Positions 6,361 to 9,105 of a stretch of DNA of 9,105 nucleotides are shown here, in pieces. The notes under the pieces were generated by a model, which was not told where the DNA came from, searched no databases, and worked only from the letters and a program-made list of their open reading frames with translations. Position 1 is the first letter of the stretch. The number at the start of each line of letters is the position of its first letter. The position numbers and the translations under genes are program-made. The stretch comes from Blastocatellia bacterium (GTDB taxonomy: Bacteria; Acidobacteriota; Blastocatellia; Chloracidobacteriales; JADJPF01), in assembly GCA_023265235.1 (NCBI GenBank), contig JAHFUF010000155.1:1-9105 (forward strand), read 5' to 3'.

Positions 6361-8496
6361 TTATTTGCTATTTAAGTCAAGCATTTCTACAAATGCAGAT
6401 TCATCTAAAATTGTTATTGCTAATGCCTCTGCGCGGTCTAATTTTGATCCAGCATCAGATCCAGCCACTACATAATCAGTCTTTTTACTTACAGAGCTAT
6501 TTACACGTCCTCCACGTTCTTCAACAAGTTTTTGCGCTTCTTCACGAGTAAGGTTAGCTAATTTACCTGTTAGAACAAACTGTTTACCAGCAAAAATTTT
6601 TGCTACTGTGCTACTACTTGCTTGTTCAAAATTAACACCTACCTTACGTAATCGCGCTAAAAGTTCATGGTTGTTTTCAAGGCTAAACCAATTAAAAATA
6701 GCTGTTGCCACTGTATTACCAATCTCAAAAATATTGGTTAGTTCCTCTATAGAAGCGGCACTTAAACTATCTAATGACCCAAAATGATTAGCTAAAACGC
6801 GGGCTTTTCTTTCACCTACATGACGAATACCTAAGCCTGTAATTAGCTGAGATAATTCTCGTTTTTTACTTTGCTCAATTTGATCTAGGAGGTTTTGAGC
6901 GGATTTCTTGCCCATTCTTTCTAATTTAAGTAGGTCTGCAAGTTTTAAGTAATAAAGGTCTGATAGGTTAGAAACAAGTTTTTTATCTACTAATTGTTCA
7001 ACGATTTTGTCTCCTAGCTCGTCTATTTGCATTGCATCGCGAGAAGAGAAATGTAGCAATGCTTCTTTAAGTTTGGCGTTGCAAGTTTCATTAGTACAGC
7101 GTGAAACGGCTTCACCCAGAGGGCGTATTACTAAAGCCCCACAGACAGGGCATGTAGAAGGCATGACAAATTCTTGTAGCTCGTTCTCAATTTCTGGGCG
7201 TTTATCAACTAATACTTTTACTACTTTAGGAATAATTTCCCCAGACTTTTCTACCATTACCCAATCACCTATTTTTAATCCTAAACGGGTAATTTCGTCT
7301 TCATTATGTAGCGAAGCACGAGAAACCGTTGTACCAGCTAAAAGAACAGGCAACAGTTCTGCAACAGGAGTTAATGCTCCAGTGCGCCCAACTTGAATTG
7401 TAATGGCTTTTACTCTAGTCGCTGCTTGGCGTGGAGGATACTTAAATGCTACTGCCCAGCGTGGAAATTTAGTAGTAGTGCCAAAGTCTTCTTGAAGTGG
7501 GATTTGATTGATTTTTATCACTACTCCATCTGTTTCATAGTCCAAATGATTACGCTTTTCATCCCAATCCCGACAAAACTCTATTACATCATCAATCGTT
7601 GCACAGATTTGGCTATGTTCATTAACATTAAACCCAGCAGCACGAAGCCATTCTAGTGCTTGCCAGTGGGTTTGAAAAGGTTTATCACCATCAAAATAAA
7701 GATCATAAGCAAAACAATCTAACTTGCGTGCAGCTACCATTTGTGGATCTAGGAGCTTCATTGTTCCTGAAGCAAGGTTACGTGGGTTAGCATAACGAGC
7801 TTGTCCTTTTTCTTCTTGCTCCTGGTTTAACCTGTTAAAGGAAGTATTAGACATAAAGACTTCGCCACGTACTTCAATTTCTTCTACTGCTTTTGGCCAA
7901 AGGCTCTCATCGTTTTCTATATTTTCTACTTTACTGGCAAACAAAGGGAGTAAATCTTTTTCTGGAAGAGTTTTTGGTAACTCTTTTGAAGACAAAGGAA
8001 AACGCGGTTTCTCTGTCAATCTAAGCGGAATTGATCGAATAGTTCGTACATTTTCTGTGACTATATCTCCTACTTCGCCATCTCCACGAGTTACCGCTCG
8101 TAGTAGCAGAGAGCTTTCATACATAGCGGAAATACTTAAACCATCAATTTTTAATTCTGCAACAAAGCTATAAGTGCGACCTGATGCTAGCTTTTGACAA
8201 CGCCTGTCCCATTCCCTCAAGTCATCTTCTGAGTAAGTGTTGTCTAGTGAAAGCATTTGACGCTTAAATTGGTAGGATTCAAAGCCTGAAACTGGACGGC
8301 CTCCAACTCGCTGAGAAGGGCTATCAGGTGTAAGTAGCTCTGGGTTGGCCTGCTCAAGCTCTCTTAGCCGATTTATTAGTTGATCATACTCATAGTCTGA
8401 TATTTCAGGTGCGCTTAAAACATAGTATCTTTCGTTATGGTAATTAATATCTGTGCGTAATTTTTCTATTTCTGCTTTTACGTCTAATTGGGACAT
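6361..8496 (-). CDS. ligA: LigA, NAD-dependent DNA ligase
   Basis: LigA seals 3'-OH/5'-phosphate nicks during replication and repair, using NAD+ to adenylate itself. The product is 711 residues. Domain Ia is at the N-terminus (IEKLRTDINYHNERYYV). The nucleotidyltransferase domain has the active-site lysine in ELKIDG (Lys116) and later EVRGEVFM (208-215) and DGVVIKIN (323-330). The OB fold holds VGRTGALTPVAEL. The zinc finger has Cys449, Cys452, Cys467 and Cys472. Helix-hairpin-helix repeats span about 490-605 and a BRCT domain about 633-711 (FVLTGKLANLTREEA). The ATG at 8496 is chosen because it begins the conserved domain Ia and follows AGGAG by 10 bases. An in-frame ATG at 8568 adds 24 residues that overlap the upstream gene's end and look non-native. 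About 40 extra residues lie at 162-203. Its spacing of 43 bp from the upstream propeller gene suggests co-transcription. Confidence 0.97.
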   Translation of the reverse strand: MSQLDVKAEIEKLRTDINYHNERYYVLSAPEISDYEYDQLINRLRELEQANPELLTPDSPSQRVGGRPVSGFESYQFKRQMLSLDNTYSEDDLREWDRRCQKLASGRTYSFVAELKIDGLSISAMYESSLLLRAVTRGDGEVGDIVTENVRTIRSIPLRLTEKPRFPLSSKELPKTLPEKDLLPLFASKVENIENDESLWPKAVEEIEVRGEVFMSNTSFNRLNQEQEEKGQARYANPRNLASGTMKLLDPQMVAARKLDCFAYDLYFDGDKPFQTHWQALEWLRAAGFNVNEHSQICATIDDVIEFCRDWDEKRNHLDYETDGVVIKINQIPLQEDFGTTTKFPRWAVAFKYPPRQAATRVKAITIQVGRTGALTPVAELLPVLLAGTTVSRASLHNEDEITRLGLKIGDWVMVEKSGEIIPKVVKVLVDKRPEIENELQEFVMPSTCPVCGALVIRPLGEAVSRCTNETCNAKLKEALLHFSSRDAMQIDELGDKIVEQLVDKKLVSNLSDLYYLKLADLLKLERMGKKSAQNLLDQIEQSKKRELSQLITGLGIRHVGERKARVLANHFGSLDSLSAASIEELTNIFEIGNTVATAIFNWFSLENNHELLARLRKVGVNFEQASSSTVAKIFAGKQFVLTGKLANLTREEAQKLVEERGGRVNSSVSKKTDYVVAGSDAGSKLDRAEALAITILDESAFVEMLDLNSK

Positions 8497-8506
8497 AAGT
8501 TTATCA

Positions 8507-8511
8507 CTCCT
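8507..8511 (-). promoter_or_regulatory. ligA ribosome binding site that decides the start
   Basis: AGGAG lies 10 bases before the ATG at 8496, inside the 43-bp gap after the upstream stop codon. It supports this start over the longer in-frame ATG at 8568. Confidence 0.65.
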
Positions 8512-8539
8512 AAAGAAGGCAGACACTCCAAGTCTACCT

Positions 8540-9105
8540 CTACTTGTTTGGGGTAATTTCTTGAGCACGAGCCGCTACTAATCCTTCGTCTGTGACTAAA
8601 AATAGTCCATTAGCTTCTAGTGTAGGAGGAGCAATAATGGCATTAGTATTATCAACTCGAAATTGTCCTAAAGGTTTACCCTTACTGGAAAGTAGAAAAA
8701 TTTGATCGCTACTTTGAGGAGTAATTAAGAGTTGGTCATTACTAACAATAGGATCAAAGCTTAAACGTCCATTTAAGCGCATTTTCCAAGATATATCACC
8801 ATTTTTAGCATTAAAGCCATAAACAAAATTATCAAAAGAAGTAACAATTAATACTTTTCCAAAAACTTGTGGGGCAGACTCAACTGCTGCACCAGTACGG
8901 ACAGTCCAAATTAATTTACCTGTATCTCTATCTAAACAATAAACATGTCCTAAACTATCACCTAAAAAAACATTTTCGTCCTCAACGCTTGCTGCACCAC
9001 GTAAAGGGCCTTGGGCTTGAAATTGCCAAAGCACTTTACCATCACTTCGAGATAAACAATGTAGTAGTCCTGCTTCTGTGCCAATAAAAACCTCTTCATC
9101 AGTAA
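8540..9105 (-). CDS. PQQ-repeat beta-propeller protein, BamB-like (5' end outside window)
   Basis: The C-terminal 187 residues are visible; the frame stays open to the right window edge, so the start is missing. The fragment is built of roughly 40-residue blades with the PQQ-repeat pattern G-x-V/L-x-C/G-L/F-x-R/A-x-(D/N)G-K-x-x-W. In visible-residue numbering the docking tryptophans are W26 (DGKVLW), W66 (TGKLIW) and W106 (NGDISW), exactly 40 apart. The next blade has Gly at the expected place (KGKPLG). It ends LVTDEGLVAARAQEITPNK. Such proteins are usually periplasmic or lipoproteins; BamB, which scaffolds outer-membrane protein assembly, is the closest familiar relative. The signal peptide and the total blade number cannot be seen, so a PQQ-dependent enzyme subunit or another propeller scaffold is not excluded. 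ligA follows after 43 bp in the same direction. Confidence 0.82.
   Translation of the reverse strand, partial: TDEEVFIGTEAGLLHCLSRSDGKVLWQFQAQGPLRGAASVEDENVFLGDSLGHVYCLDRDTGKLIWTVRTGAAVESAPQVFGKVLIVTSFDNFVYGFNAKNGDISWKMRLNGRLSFDPIVSNDQLLITPQSSDQIFLLSSKGKPLGQFRVDNTNAIIAPPTLEANGLFLVTDEGLVAARAQEITPNK

Noticed and set aside
6276..7656. Plus-strand open frames within and beside ligA (6276-6551, 7007-7396, 7393-7656)
   Set aside because: They are antisense to intact LigA coding sequence and show no protein family or ribosome binding site evidence.
8497..8568. An N-terminal extension of LigA by 24 residues starting at an ATG at 8568
   Set aside because: The added residues (MLKKLPQTSRGRLG...) are another reading of the end of the upstream propeller gene. 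AGGAG correctly spaced before 8496 and the conserved domain Ia start both favour the shorter protein.
8869..9087. Plus-strand open frame opposite the propeller gene
   Set aside because: It is antisense to a well-supported PQQ-repeat frame with exact blade periodicity.

Overview
The window reads as ordinary chromosome from a low-GC, Gram-negative-type bacterium. Its genes are all on the minus strand and mostly housekeeping: type IV pilus assembly, mismatch repair, NAD-dependent DNA ligase and a PQQ-type beta-propeller. Type IV pilus PilM/PilN with a BamB-like propeller implies a two-membrane envelope. The combination of A/T-rich codon use, a PilM starting MGWFSSKK and a GEMM-type RNA ahead of pilM would suit an acidobacterium of the Blastocatellia type. 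That placement is an inference from general resemblance, not from a search.

In transcription order (high to low coordinates) the layout is as follows. First comes the 3' part of a PQQ-repeat beta-propeller gene that enters from the right edge (8540-9105). It is followed after 43 bp by ligA (6361-8496). Next is a 246-bp spacer holding three tandem 11-bp repeats, then a gene for a 69-residue two-helix membrane protein (5905-6114). A 242-bp spacer leads to mutS (3038-5662), then a 227-bp spacer, then a left-handed beta-helix acyltransferase (2010-2810). A 603-bp leader region (1407-2009) follows, then pilM (342-1406) and the start of pilN (1-338), which runs off the left edge.

The most interesting element is in the long leader of pilM. 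Positions 1660-1759 (minus strand) match the GEMM-I / cyclic-di-GMP-I riboswitch: a closing P1 helix, a six-base-pair hairpin capped by GAAA, the conserved GACGCA core, the ACGGGACTA segment, a second hairpin with a tetraloop-receptor-like internal loop, and the GCCGGG segment. The base equivalent to Vc2 G20, which reads one base of the ligand, is A here. That is the hallmark of the GEMM-Ib variants that sense 3',3'-cGAMP. A promoter-like TTGACT-17-TAAATC lies just upstream and would start the RNA a few bases before P1. About 250 nt of leader between aptamer and pilM hold mutually exclusive pairings, a T8 tract and a terminator-like hairpin that could be the expression platform. The simplest reading is that a cyclic dinucleotide controls whether the pilus assembly-platform operon (pilMN and probably downstream pilO/P/Q) is transcribed or translated.

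The rest is mostly conventional. MutS is full length and intact. LigA is intact but carries about 40 extra residues in its nucleotidyltransferase domain. The small membrane protein and the acyltransferase have no assignable specific function. I saw no tRNA, rRNA, CRISPR array, insertion sequence or phage gene.
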